This document shows positions 1-8,530 of a stretch of 64,000 nucleotides of DNA, one piece after another; positions within the stretch are counted from its first letter, which is position 1, and each line of letters opens with the position of its first letter. Position numbers and translations under genes: made by a program. The stretch is from NCBI RefSeq assembly GCF_021390535.1, contig NZ_JAJUXG010000009.1, forward strand, positions 62,001 to 126,000, read 5' to 3'. The DNA comes from Dyadobacter sp. CY312. GTDB taxonomy: Bacteria > Bacteroidota > Bacteroidia > Cytophagales > Spirosomataceae. A model generated the notes under the pieces. The model saw only the letters and a program-made list of their open reading frames with translations. It ran no database searches and had not been told where the DNA came from.

Positions 1-37
1 AATGATACAGGCTGATTTTGGGTTTTTGCATGTTCGA

Positions 38-253
38 TTACCATCCAATCATCTTCTCCATGATTGCTGGAACCTCCCACATGGACCCAAAAATCCAGTC
101 AAAATATATGGCATTAATCGGGTCACTTTTTCTGGGCTGATACGAAAGTTTATATCTCATGCGTGACAATTCCCTTCTCGGCCATGGCGACATGGCTTCA
201 TTCAGAATTAATCCGCCGGGGCCTTTTTCATGTTCGCCAAAAGTAGAATACAT
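38..253 (-). pseudogene. possible C-terminal remnant of an unidentified protein
   Basis: A 71-codon minus-strand frame has a protein-like composition rich in Trp, Pro and Met and ends in KMIGW. I do not recognise the family. It ends where the homology of the orphan-protein remnant on the other strand begins (about 265), so this looks like the tail of a different gene joined to that remnant by an old rearrangement. The alternative is a chance open frame. Confidence 0.3.
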
Positions 254-264
254 CTGCAGGCAAG

Positions 265-566
265 CGACCGCACCGCTGTATATCCAACTGATCTACAATC
301 ACAAGCCTGTTTATTTTAAAAGCTCATACTTCGATCAGCTAGGCAATCCAAAATATGCAATTCAAAGCATTCTTGGTCAGCATCCTCCCGTTATCAGTCA
401 GGTGATCGGTTTGGAAGAAGAACTTTTAGAATATCTAAGCAAAAACCAAACCGGTATCGTCGACATTGACGCATTGAAGGCAGATTACTATCTACTAAGC
501 CGAGATCTTCTATTTTACTTGGAAGAGGGCTTTCAGCGGTTTATGACTACTTTCCTTCATGATGAG
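265..566 (+). pseudogene. truncated copy of the orphan protein at 19972-20679
   Basis: The translated segment from about APLYIQLIYN to QRFMTTF aligns closely and without gaps of note to residues of about 28-125 of the intact protein at 19972-20679. Shared blocks include YFKSSYFDQL, PKYAIQSILG and LEEGFQR. The frame stays open upstream to about 159, but that part is antisense to another frame and shows no homology, so I place the true homology start near 265. The C-terminal 100 or so residues are missing: at 567 the gene runs into a 173-bp repeat that supplies a foreign tail and a stop at 585-587. This is a broken paralogue. Its function is unknown. Confidence 0.7.
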
Positions 567-739
567 TGGAGAATTCGAATGACTTGACCACTAGATTCCG
601 TGGCAGATTGACCACCAACCCATTCTTCTATTTCATGAGTTACACAACTACCAGCCAGTCATTTATACCGGTCAATTCAATCCGAAACGACATGATCTTA
701 ATTCCCGATTTAAGGTTGTCAACGGCTCCGTATTCTCCA
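567..739 (-). repeat. 173-bp repeat with inverted ends, copy 1
   Basis: The ends are TGGAGAATTCG at 567-577 and CGTATTCTCCA at 729-739, a near-perfect terminal inverted repeat. Its reverse complement aligns to the element at 7062-7234, which has exactly the same length of 173 bp. Shared internal blocks lie next to both ends, such as GAGCCGTTGAC against TAGCCGTTGAC and GGTCAATCTGCCACGGAA against GGTTAATCTGCGACGGAA. No coding sequence fits inside. The size and terminal inverted repeats suggest a MITE-like non-autonomous element, but a remnant of a larger IS end is possible. It interrupts the orphan-protein gene. Confidence 0.7.
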
Positions 740-963
740 GTCAGCATTAACAAAAAAAAACGTTCCACGTTAATTCAGCATCTAACATGTTGTAGAATGA
801 AGTTATTTATCAAAAAGCTATCTTTCAAAAAGGAACCGTTGGGTCTTGGTATGCCTTTTCAAGACAAAATTTTATGGACTTTTTTCTACTTTAAACTACA
901 CACCGGAAGCATTCACACCAAACTTCTTTTTGAAAGCGGTTGAAAAATGAAATAGATTTCCAA
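740..963 (+). other. region without intact gene; decayed coding tail
   Basis: No intact gene is visible. One frame reads ...STLNYTPEAFTPNFFLKAVEK and stops at 948-950, just before a strong terminator hairpin. It looks like the 3' tail of a lost gene, but only about 30 codons are readable and the frame is broken upstream. I do not recognise the family. Confidence 0.3.
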
Positions 964-997
964 AAACGCCCTCTGAATACACTTCCGAAGGGCGTTT
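964..997 (+). terminator. rho-independent terminator
   Basis: A perfect 9-bp stem (AAACGCCCT and AGGGCGTTT) encloses a 16-nt loop and is followed by GCTTTTTTG. It would have ended the gene whose decayed tail lies just upstream. The following 300 bases (998-1322) contain no gene that I can support. Confidence 0.75.
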
Positions 998-1322
998 GCT
1001 TTTTTGAGAAATAAGAAAAAAATGCCATTCCCAGTCTGCAGCTTTGAATCCAGTTTTCGGACTATGGTATTAAAGACTTTGGAAAGGTCTCTCTTCAATA
1101 AGGTAATGTTACGTTCTGTGATCTTCACAAATTGAGTTATTGGCCCATGTATGAATCCGGGAAGCTGAAAAGTTTTTCAGCCTAAACCTTTTCAGGAGGG
1201 GTTACTTGCACCGAATTTTCCAATACCAATGTATTTGCTAGCTGGAAAAGCCTATGTTATCTCATTAACCAAGCAAAAATTTATGAAAAAGAATACCCTA
1301 CTGATTATAACATCAGTTGTTC

Positions 1323-1367
1323 TTGATCTCAATCAAGTTAACAAACGAGTACCACCTTCTAATTTTG
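1323..1367 (+). promoter_or_regulatory. Crp/Fnr-type box plus -7 element for the VOC-regulator operon
   Basis: TTGAT-CTCA-ATCAA at 1323-1336 is a perfect match to the FNR consensus TTGAT-N4-ATCAA. TAATTTTG at 1360-1367 matches the Bacteroidota -7 element TAnnTTTG. The box centre is 37.5 bp upstream of the last base of the -7 element, which would put it near -41, the class II activator position. The ATG of the VOC gene follows at 1399. An almost identical arrangement precedes the gene at 2465. The regulator encoded at 1838-2383 is the obvious candidate to bind it. Confidence 0.75.
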
Positions 1368-1398
1368 CCACCAAATTAATTTAACCAAAATTACAATT

Positions 1399-1767
1399 AT
1401 GAAACATACAGCCAAATCGATCCGGTCTTTCCTGGGAGCCAGGAACTTTGAACTGTCCAGAAGCTTTTATCAGGATTTGGGATTTCAGGAAAATGTGCTC
1501 TCTGAAGATCTTACTGTATTTAAGTTTGGCCAGTTGGCATTTTATCTCCAGCGTGCTTACGTAAAAGAGTGGATTGACAATACGATGATTTTTTTAGAAG
1601 TAGAAAATGTGGAGCGTTACCACCAGGAATTATCAGCAATGCAACTGAGCAGGAAATATGACGGAGTAAAATTATCTGGGATCCGAATTGAAGATTGGGG
1701 AAAAGAGTGTTTTTTACATGATCCGTCCGGAATCCTTTGGCACATTGGTGAATTTCACACAAAGTGA
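1399..1767 (+). CDS. VOC-superfamily protein (glyoxalase / bleomycin-resistance type)
   Basis: This 122-residue protein has the layout of one vicinal-oxygen-chelate module pair: an N-terminal block resembling the usual ...FYQDLGF and a C-terminal DPSGILWHIGE block, where a conserved Glu normally serves as metal ligand. Members of the family are lyases, dioxygenases or drug-binding proteins, and the substrate cannot be told from sequence. Its stop lies about 70 bp before the ATG of the Crp/Fnr regulator, with no terminator between, so the two are probably co-transcribed from the box-containing promoter at 1323-1367. Protein family is confident; function is open. Confidence 0.8.
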   Translation: MKHTAKSIRSFLGARNFELSRSFYQDLGFQENVLSEDLTVFKFGQLAFYLQRAYVKEWIDNTMIFLEVENVERYHQELSAMQLSRKYDGVKLSGIRIEDWGKECFLHDPSGILWHIGEFHTK

Positions 1768-1837
1768 GTTGAAACATCATTCAGGTTTCAGACAAATCGC
1801 ATATACTTACAAAGATTTAGTAAGCCCATGCGAGCCA

Positions 1838-2383
1838 ATGTTAAAAACTGACCTTGATAAAACCGGTAGATTTTCCCAGTCTGATTTCGACAGACTAACG
1901 AAATATCTAGTACCAAGACAATTGAAAAAAAATGAAATACTGCTTGACCAGGGTCAGATCTGCCGGGCTGTTTATTTTATTTCATCGGGATCTGCGTACC
2001 AGTTCCGCTATGAAGACATCGAAGAAAAAATAACGGATCTTCACCTTCCGAAAGAGTGGTGTTTGAATTATTCAAGTTTTATTTCCCAGGCAGCTTCTCA
2101 AAATATTATTAAAGCGAACTCAGAAACAACTGCGCTCGAGCTCAGTGTGACGGCTTTGCATGAACTGATCGCTCAATCACCAGTATTTCTCCAGCTGGGA
2201 AAAATTCTGCAAGGAGCAACAACCAGAACACAGTATCTGGACAATTCCATGTCGCCCTCAGAAAGATATAATGATCTGATTAAAAACCGGCCGTTGATTC
2301 TGCAGATGTTCCCCTTAAAAATCATTGCGTCGTATCTGAATATGACCCCGGAAACACTCAGCAGGGTCAGAAGCTGTTTTTAA
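1838..2383 (+). CDS. Crp/Fnr family transcriptional regulator
   Basis: This 181-residue protein has an N-terminal cyclic-nucleotide-binding fold (about residues 15-120) and a short C-terminal helix-turn-helix ending PETLSRVRSCF. The recognition helix carries E-x-x-S-R, the arrangement by which FNR reads TTGAT half-sites. Perfect TTGAT-N4-ATCAA boxes lie upstream of its own operon and just downstream of its stop, so it probably controls both. There is no Cys cluster for an Fe-S centre, so it is not an oxygen-sensing FNR; the ligand is unknown. I chose the ATG at 1838 because longer in-frame starts run into the preceding VOC gene. The protein ends a few residues earlier than many relatives. Confidence 0.85.
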   Translation: MLKTDLDKTGRFSQSDFDRLTKYLVPRQLKKNEILLDQGQICRAVYFISSGSAYQFRYEDIEEKITDLHLPKEWCLNYSSFISQAASQNIIKANSETTALELSVTALHELIAQSPVFLQLGKILQGATTRTQYLDNSMSPSERYNDLIKNRPLILQMFPLKIIASYLNMTPETLSRVRSCF

Positions 2384-2396
2384 TAACCGGAATTTC

Positions 2397-2441
2397 TTGA
2401 TCTGCATCAAGCGGCATCGCGCCACAGACCAGCCATATTTG
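2397..2441 (+). promoter_or_regulatory. Crp/Fnr-type box plus -7 element for the membrane protein gene
   Basis: TTGAT-CTGC-ATCAA at 2397-2410 is a perfect FNR-type box. CATATTTG at 2434-2441 differs by one base from the TAnnTTTG consensus. The distance from box centre to the end of the -7 element is 37.5 bp, identical to that at 1323-1367. It lies between the stop of the Crp/Fnr gene and the ATG at 2465. Confidence 0.75.
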
Positions 2442-2464
2442 TTTTCAAATTAACTGGTATCAAA

Positions 2465-3103
2465 ATGCATAAGACATTTACAAAAGTTTCCGGGGTCAGT
2501 CTTTGTTTTGGATCGCTTATATCGGTCATTACCATGACGCTTCATCCTGCTGGTGGCGGTGTTGAGCATATCATCAGAATTCAAAATGTTCTTGTTTTCT
2601 CCCACTCACTAGGCATTGCATGCCTTCCTTTTATGGGATTTGGCGCCTTGGGCCTGTCTTGCCTTCTGCAAACAAACAGCAAAACTTCACTGCTTTCTTT
2701 CTTTGTATTTTGTCTCGGATTGGTTGCAGCCATGATAGCAGCTGCCGTCAATGGGCTGGTACTGCCACAATTCCTGTCAGATCTGACAGCCAGGCCCGTG
2801 GAAAAGTCAATAGTCAATGCCATTGTCAGTTATGGTCATCACATCAATGTTTCCATGGCGAACATTTTCATTTTTGCCACCTGCATCTCCATATTAATCT
2901 GGTGTCTGCTGGTCATCCAAACACAGAAGCTTCCCAAAGCGTCGGGATATCTCGGTTTATCACTTTTGGGTTTTGGACTAATTTGTCTTCTGACAAAGGC
3001 AAACTTTACCGATCTGTATGGTTTTAGAATTTTTGTAGCCGGCCTGGCTACCTGGCTAACAACAACCGGTATCCAGATGATCATGAAAGGAAAAAGTAAG
3101 TGA
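2465..3103 (+). CDS. polytopic membrane protein of unknown function
   Basis: A 212-residue, very hydrophobic protein with about six membrane segments (roughly residues 10-30, 45-68, 76-100, 130-152, 158-178 and 185-205). It resembles small DUF4386-like integral membrane proteins, but I cannot assign it firmly. There are no catalytic motifs. Its promoter carries a perfect FNR-type box, so it likely belongs to the regulon of the adjacent Crp/Fnr protein. The 185 bases after it, up to the acetyltransferase pseudogene, hold nothing I can support. Confidence 0.7.
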   Translation: MHKTFTKVSGVSLCFGSLISVITMTLHPAGGGVEHIIRIQNVLVFSHSLGIACLPFMGFGALGLSCLLQTNSKTSLLSFFVFCLGLVAAMIAAAVNGLVLPQFLSDLTARPVEKSIVNAIVSYGHHINVSMANIFIFATCISILIWCLLVIQTQKLPKASGYLGLSLLGFGLICLLTKANFTDLYGFRIFVAGLATWLTTTGIQMIMKGKSK

Positions 3104-3288
3104 AACAATAGCCAGATCGACAGCTAAGCATCTACAATATAATGCATTGAATTTTCGCAGCTAAAAAGAGGGCGCATAAATAAAAATTCAATAGCACGCC
3201 TCAAAAAGTAGCGAGAATTCAATTATTCACTCTTAGTGAAAGTTTGTTACGATCCAAATGAATTGTAGACAGATTTACTGGTTGGTGG

Positions 3289-3820
3289 TTAGTCAAAGAA
3301 CTCCTTAGCATAGACAACCTGGCCGTGAACACCCTTCAAGGCATTGGGCTGGAGTTCGATTGCCATACAGTTTTCTCTGGGAACATCAAAGGGCAGGGAT
3401 ATACCGAATTCATCCGCAACACGATAACCGAATCTCGGATAGTATTCTTCATGCCCCAGCAATATTATAGATTGATAGCCCAAATCTTTTGCCCTTTTAT
3501 GCGCAGCCTGGATGAGCATACCTCCTATTCCTTTCCCCTGAAATTCAGGTAAAACTGCAACAGGTGCCAATGCCAAAGAACTGAAATCCTGCTTAGCACT
3601 TGTGATATGGATTTTTGTAAGCAAAATATAACCAACTATAATATTTTCTATTTCGCATACCAAAGGATAACCCGGGTATGAAAGCTTGTGACTGTCTTAG
3701 TCGTTCTACCAGATGATGTTCCTGATGGTCACTGAATTTCTCATTTCTAAAAGCCATTTCTATCACTTCAAAAACGAAGCCGAAATCATCCGGTCTTTCT
3801 TCTCGAATATTAATATTCAT
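3289..3820 (-). pseudogene. GNAT acetyltransferase gene split by a frameshift
   Basis: Two overlapping minus-strand frames together make one N-acetyltransferase. The N-terminal part starts at 3820 (MNINIREERPDDFGFVFEV) and reads to about QAFIPGL. The C-terminal part resumes as LVCEIENIIVGYILL and runs to 3289, with the acetyl-CoA loop QGKGIGGMLI and a YYPRFGY motif typical of YhbS-like members. The switch falls near 3668-3672, in a TTATCCTTTGG stretch, and one inserted base explains it. The joined length, about 175 residues, is normal for the family. It may be a true mutation or a sequencing error. Substrate is unknown. Confidence 0.8.
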
Positions 3821-3950
3821 TGTTACGATTTGTGTTAGGTACGTTGAACCGTACAGACAGACAAAAGTGCTCCCTGTGTAATTGGGTTATAAATTCGTCG
3901 GTGACATTAAACTGTTATAGATCAGCCAAAAGACGGTTGGCTCACACTGA

Positions 3951-4874
3951 TTAATTCAATGATCTGTAATGATTCGGCGTCATGCCGGTACTTTTTTTAA
4001 AGACCCGGGTGTAATGGTGAGGGTACTTAAACCCAAGCTCGTAAGCGATTTCACTGATTGACCTGCTGGTATCCAAAAGCCGCTTTTTGGCCATGTCGAT
4101 AATCTTCAATTGGATATATTCCATTGCAGTTTTACCGGTTTGCTTCTTGATCATATCACCAAAGTAATTCGGTGACAGGTTTAACTGCCTGGCGCAATAA
4201 GTGACTGCGGGCAAGCCGATCGTTTGTGGTTTGTCTGAATGGAAATATTCACTCAGCAACTTCTCGAATTTTTCGATGTTGCTTCGGTTGTCGTCATTCC
4301 GGGTGATGAATTGCCTGTCATAAAAGCGCACACAATAATTAAGAAATAACTCAATGTTTGCGGTAATTAGAATTTTGCTGTGTTTATCAGTTCCTTGTTC
4401 GAGTTCATACTTGATTTTCTCGAAACAATCCAGCACGATCTTCCTTTCCTTTTCTGATAAATGAAGCGCTTCTCTGGAATCATAAGAGAAAAAGGTATAA
4501 TCATCAATGTATCGGCCAAGCGTGGTGCCATGGATCAGGTCTGGATGGAACAGGAGTGCATAGCCAGCAGGCTTGTAATCCTGGTTAATATCTACGTTGA
4601 TGATCTGGCCGGGCGCTACAAACACCAACGTCCTGTCCTGATAGTCATACGTATGCCGGCCGTATTTCATATTGCCGCACTGAACATCTTTCAGGTAAAC
4701 AGCGTAAAACCCAAAGTTCATCCTGGAAGCATAAACTTCGGGGGTAGTACCCGAAAAATCAAGAATGCTAACCAGAGGGTGCAGGTTTTGCCGATGATAA
4801 AATTTATCATGCTGACTTACCGTATCTATTCTTAATATCTTATCCATCCCGTTTTGGCTTTGAGTGTTCTTCAA
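3951..4874 (-). CDS. AraC family transcriptional regulator
   Basis: The 307-residue protein has an N-terminal cupin-like sensor region (about 30-180) and a C-terminal AraC DNA-binding domain with two helix-turn-helix units (about 205-305), including ARQLNLSPNYFGDMIKK and ISEIAYELGF...PHHYTRVFKK. The last residues NHYRSLN are the usual end of the domain. It is transcribed away from the PQQ dehydrogenase gene, with about 180 bases between the two start codons, so control of that gene and of itself is the natural inference. The inducer is unknown. Confidence 0.9.
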   Translation of the reverse strand: MKNTQSQNGMDKILRIDTVSQHDKFYHRQNLHPLVSILDFSGTTPEVYASRMNFGFYAVYLKDVQCGNMKYGRHTYDYQDRTLVFVAPGQIINVDINQDYKPAGYALLFHPDLIHGTTLGRYIDDYTFFSYDSREALHLSEKERKIVLDCFEKIKYELEQGTDKHSKILITANIELFLNYCVRFYDRQFITRNDDNRSNIEKFEKLLSEYFHSDKPQTIGLPAVTYCARQLNLSPNYFGDMIKKQTGKTAMEYIQLKIIDMAKKRLLDTSRSISEIAYELGFKYPHHYTRVFKKSTGMTPNHYRSLN

Positions 4875-5053
4875 ATTTAGCAGTTAATGTTTACCGTGCA
4901 TGTTTCTTATATGCACAACCTGTTAAAATGGTAGGAGAACCTGTATTTTGTGTTACTGTTATCTTTTTTCATACGTTGACCTTTGTGTCAGGGAAATTTA
5001 GCCAGAGAACATGGAAAGAAAGTAGAACTGCGCACATATTAAACCTTATAACA

Positions 5054-7006
5054 ATGAATTTTAAAAAAATTAATAGACTAGGATTAGGCCAACGGACTTT
5101 TCAGGTCCTGTTGCTAATAACTTCCGTTTTTTTAGCAGAAACAGTCTTAGGACAGCAGCAGAAAGACAGAAGCTGGTCGGTTTATAAGGCAGATGCGGCC
5201 AGCTCTAATTACTTCCCTTTGGATCAGATTAATGTTTCGAATGTGGGCCAGTTAAAACCTGCCTGGACGTTGGCTATTAAAGACAATGCAGCGGGAACCA
5301 GGCCGAGTCAGTGTAACCCCATTATTGTTGATGGTATCATGTATGCTACTTCTGCCAGTCAGCACGCTTACGCCGTTGATGCTGCAACGGGAAAAAAATT
5401 GTGGTCATTTGATCCTTTCGACGGCAAAGAGAGTGGCGGTGAAGTAAACCGCGGGCTCACTTACTGGGAAAAAGGACTGGATAAACGTATCCTGTTTACA
5501 GCCAACAACCAGCTTTTTGCATTGAATGCTGCTACCGGGAAGCCGGTCACTTCCTTTGGCAAAGCAGGAAAAGTGGATATGAAGATAGGACTCAGAGATA
5601 ACAACAAAAACATTTACGTTTCGTCTACTTCTCCTGGGATTATTTACAAGGATCTGATCATCATGGGCTGCCGCGTGCCGGATGTCTATGGTGCGCAGCC
5701 CGGTTATATCAGGGCATACAACTGCTTGACAGGAAAGCTTGTGTGGACGTTTCATACCGTCCCACTTCCGGGAGAACCTGGTTATGAAACCTGGTCGAAG
5801 GACGCGTATAAAGTAGTAGGTGGTGTCAATAACTGGGCAGGCATGAGCCTGGATCAGAAAAGAGGGATGGTATTTCTTGCGCTGGGTTCGCCTTCCTATG
5901 ATTTTTACGGAACCGACCGGAAAGGGGAAAACCTGTATGGCAATTGTGTATTGGCACTTGATGCAGCCAGTGGAAAACATGTATGGCATTTTCAAACCGT
6001 ACACCATGACCTGTGGGACTACGATCTGCCTGCACCACCAAACCTTGTTACCATCAAGCGGGACGGTCCCGATGGTCGGCCCCGAAACATCGACGCAGTC
6101 GCACAGATTACCAAACAAGGATTTGTTTTCGTATTTGACAGGGAAACGGGAAAACCTTTGTATGATATTGAAGAAAGAAAAGTGCCTGCATCCAATCTTC
6201 CCGGGGAAAGTGCATCGCCCACACAGCCCTTCCCGGTCAAGCCAAAACCTTTTGCACGCCAGTGGATCACCGAAGCAGACCTTACCAGTTATTCACCTGC
6301 CGATCATGATTCGCTCGTAGCCAAATTCAGGTCTATGCGCTACGAAGGGCTTTATACGCCGCCTGACCTGAAAGGCACGCTGCAACTGCCCGGCACACGT
6401 GGTGGTGGTGAATGGGGCGGTGCTGCGTTTGATCCGGCAACGAATTTTTTATACATCAAATCTAATGATGCTCCCGATATCATAACCATCATCAAGGGAG
6501 ATCAAACGAAAGCAAGCAGCGAGTCGGCAGTGAAATCGAGTGTTTCAAGCCAGCTGGGAACAACGGATCGCAACGCACATGCCGATCAGTATCTGAATTC
6601 AACGGGTTATAAAACCTGGAAAGATCCAAGCGGTAATCCGGCCATTACCCCGCCGTGGGGAACACTGCACGCTTTGAACCTTTCCACAGGTGAATATGAG
6701 TGGCAGATCCCGTTGGGAAATGATGAAGCACTCCAGGCAAAAGGTGCACCTGAAACCGGTCAGGAAGGCAAAGCCGGACCCATTGTAACAGCTGGTGGTT
6801 TGATATTCATCAGTGGGACGGACGATAAAAAGCTGCGCGCCTTTGACAAATCAACCGGTAAACTTCTCTGGCAGGCGACACTGCCTGCCCTGGCCAATGC
6901 TACTGCTTGCACTTATGAGGTTAATGGAAAACAGTTTGTAGCACTTTCCGTTGGAGGCACTACTGAAAATCCGTCTGGATATTTGATGGCATTTGCATTG
7001 CCTTGA
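5054..7006 (+). CDS. PQQ-dependent dehydrogenase (quinoprotein, glucose/quinate type)
   Basis: This 650-residue protein is an eight-bladed-propeller quinoprotein. Repeated blade motifs of the form A-x-D-x-x-T-G-K-x-x-W are spread along it (AVDAATGKKLWSF, ALDAASGKHVWHF, AFDKSTGKLLW), and HHDLWDYDLPAPPNLV is characteristic of the glucose/quinate dehydrogenase branch. No CxxCH haem motif is present, so electrons probably go to quinone or a separate carrier. I chose the ATG at 5054 because it begins a signal peptide (hydrophobic VLLLITSVFLAETVLG); an in-frame ATG at 4928 would add 42 residues of unlikely leader. It should act in the periplasm. It is divergent from an AraC regulator. PQQ synthesis genes are not in the window. 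Confidence 0.9.
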   Translation: MNFKKINRLGLGQRTFQVLLLITSVFLAETVLGQQQKDRSWSVYKADAASSNYFPLDQINVSNVGQLKPAWTLAIKDNAAGTRPSQCNPIIVDGIMYATSASQHAYAVDAATGKKLWSFDPFDGKESGGEVNRGLTYWEKGLDKRILFTANNQLFALNAATGKPVTSFGKAGKVDMKIGLRDNNKNIYVSSTSPGIIYKDLIIMGCRVPDVYGAQPGYIRAYNCLTGKLVWTFHTVPLPGEPGYETWSKDAYKVVGGVNNWAGMSLDQKRGMVFLALGSPSYDFYGTDRKGENLYGNCVLALDAASGKHVWHFQTVHHDLWDYDLPAPPNLVTIKRDGPDGRPRNIDAVAQITKQGFVFVFDRETGKPLYDIEERKVPASNLPGESASPTQPFPVKPKPFARQWITEADLTSYSPADHDSLVAKFRSMRYEGLYTPPDLKGTLQLPGTRGGGEWGGAAFDPATNFLYIKSNDAPDIITIIKGDQTKASSESAVKSSVSSQLGTTDRNAHADQYLNSTGYKTWKDPSGNPAITPPWGTLHALNLSTGEYEWQIPLGNDEALQAKGAPETGQEGKAGPIVTAGGLIFISGTDDKKLRAFDKSTGKLLWQATLPALANATACTYEVNGKQFVALSVGGTTENPSGYLMAFALP

Positions 7007-7061
7007 TGTATTGTGGATAGAATGATTGGCTTGCTGAAACTAGAAGTCTGCTCAAGATGAT

Positions 7062-7234
7062 TGGAGAATTCGTAGCCGTTGACCACCATAATTCGGCAAT
7101 TAGTTTCATATCATTTCGCTCCTAAGTCACCAGATTAATGGATTGATTGATAATAAGATAACCTAAGAAAATCGAAACTCGGTTAATGGTTAATCTGCGA
7201 CGGAAGCGGGTAGCCAAGCTTTTCGAATTCTCCA
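7062..7234 (+). repeat. 173-bp repeat with inverted ends, copy 2
   Basis: The ends are TGGAGAATTCG at 7062-7072 and CGAATTCTCCA at 7224-7234, perfect 11-bp inverted repeats. It has the same length as the copy at 567-739 and is in the opposite orientation. The internal sequence has diverged moderately between copies, which suggests old insertions. It lies 55 bp downstream of the PQQ dehydrogenase stop. No gene is inside. Confidence 0.7.
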
Positions 7235-7535
7235 GTCAGAGAGCATCTTGTCTTTAAAGGCGGTGCATCTCCAAACAAGGCCTGGAAGCTCGTTGATCGT
7301 TTTTCAGAAGCATCGATTTTTCGATTGACCGGGGCTTCTTTGGTTATAACGGAGAATTAACAAAAAAGTAGAAGTCAGCGCTGAGAAAAGAAGCAGGACA
7401 ATACACAACCGGCATTTTTTTGAAGAGCTTAAAACAAATTTACAGAACGGCGCTATGAGGTGAAATTCAATGTGGTTGATTAAGCTGATAGCGATCAGGA
7501 TCCAAGAATTGTAGAAATATATTATCCCTAACTCG
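7235..7535. other. gene-less stretch between repeat and IS element
   Basis: No intact gene is visible in these 300 bases. Short readable stretches around 7400-7520 (for example HFFEELKTNLQNG) hint at a decayed coding sequence with several frame changes, but I cannot assign it to a family. Confidence 0.3.
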
Positions 7536-8513
7536 TTGGGTGAAATTATGTAATCTGAATTTTAATGTTGTTGATATTCCTTTGATACAAGAACTTGTTG
7601 ATGTACTGAATCGAGGTCAGCGCTGTTATTTTGGCTAGAATTCTCGTTTTAAAACCGTCAAAGCTTTTAGCGTAATTTCATCTAATCATAAATTGGTCGC
7701 AAAGTTGTGAGAAAAGTGCCTCTATTCGTTTTCTGGTTTTTCTAAAAACAAAAGCTTGCTTTTTGTAGTTTTTCTGACGGTCGCCGCGCGATTGGATCTC
7801 ATTGGAGTTCCCAATTTAATATTTACCGATTCAAAAAGGTCCAGCTGTTGTTGATTTGATATGTATCCACGATCTCCAAGTAAAACAATATCAGATAGTT
7901 GAGATCTTACTTCCTTTAAATACGCGATATCAAGAACATTTGCTTTGGTAATCTCAACAGGACCAAAAACACCAGTCATTGAACATATACCGTGTAATTT
8001 ATATCCATAGAACCAGGTATTTTGGGACGCACAGTAACCTTTCTCCGGTGCTGTTTCAAAAGTCTCTTTACATATTTTAGCTCTTTTATATCTCGCCATT
8101 TTACATATTTCAAGTGGCATCGAATCCACGACAAAATAGTCCTCAAATTCCAGAAAGCTACGACTTAAGGTAGTTCTGATAAGCTCGGTCAAAGGAAATA
8201 ATTTTCGTCTGCGTTTGTTAAATTGACTTCTTTCGAGAAGATTGGAAATCGAATCTTTCGGAATCATCTGAAACAACAGGTTTTCACTATCCAAAGACCG
8301 CGCGGCGTCCGCATATACCCCGCTGTTAAGCTTAAAGCAATAACTTGGAAATCAGTCATCTTAGGCTTTCTTCCTGCCTTTTTAATATCTATTGAGATGT
8401 TTAGTGACTCAATAGTTTTAAGAATTTTTGTATAATTTTTTCACTATTTTTGACATGCATATTGGGATTGGTTTGACGACTTTAATATACTTAAATTCAG
8501 CACATTAACCCAA
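7536..8513 (-). mobile_element. degenerate IS982-family insertion sequence
   Basis: The element is about 978 bp, the usual IS982 size. It begins TTGGGTGAAATTATG at 7536 and ends, on the other strand, TTGGGTTAATGTG at 8513. The ends are only loosely matching, so the borders are approximate, and no clear target-site duplication was found. It carries one transposase gene that is inactivated. Its right end stops about 20 bases short of the point where P-type ATPase homology begins, consistent with insertion into that gene or deletion next to it. Confidence 0.7.
7546..8456 (-). pseudogene. IS982-family transposase, multiply frameshifted
   Basis: Reading from the ATG at 8456 (MSKIVK) to the TAA at 7546, all expected parts appear but in three frames. 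After MSKIVK an extra A in a run near 8432 shifts the frame to YTKILKTIESLNI. A second shift near 8315 leads to SENLLFQMIPKDS. The catalytic core follows, with VDSMPLEICKMARYKRAKI and ASQNTWFYGYKLHGI. A third shift near 7740 gives RKTRKRIEALFSQLCDQF, which has an in-frame TGA after FMIR, and then FKTRILAKITALTS. The total, about 303 codons, matches an IS982 transposase. It cannot make active enzyme and relies on another copy, if any, to move. Confidence 0.85.
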
Positions 8514-8530
8514 TATGCAATATTCTATTT

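Noticed and set aside
566..943. 125-codon plus-strand frame after the orphan-gene remnant
   Set aside because: It runs through the 173-bp repeat and unrelated sequence, and its composition is not protein-like over most of its length.
5405..6118. 237-codon open frame antisense to the PQQ dehydrogenase
   Set aside because: It lies wholly opposite a well-conserved gene and shows no domain. It is a shadow frame.
567..7234. Composite transposon bounded by the two 173-bp repeats
   Set aside because: The repeats carry no transposase and the enclosed genes look like ordinary chromosome, so only a pair of MITE-like insertions is supported.
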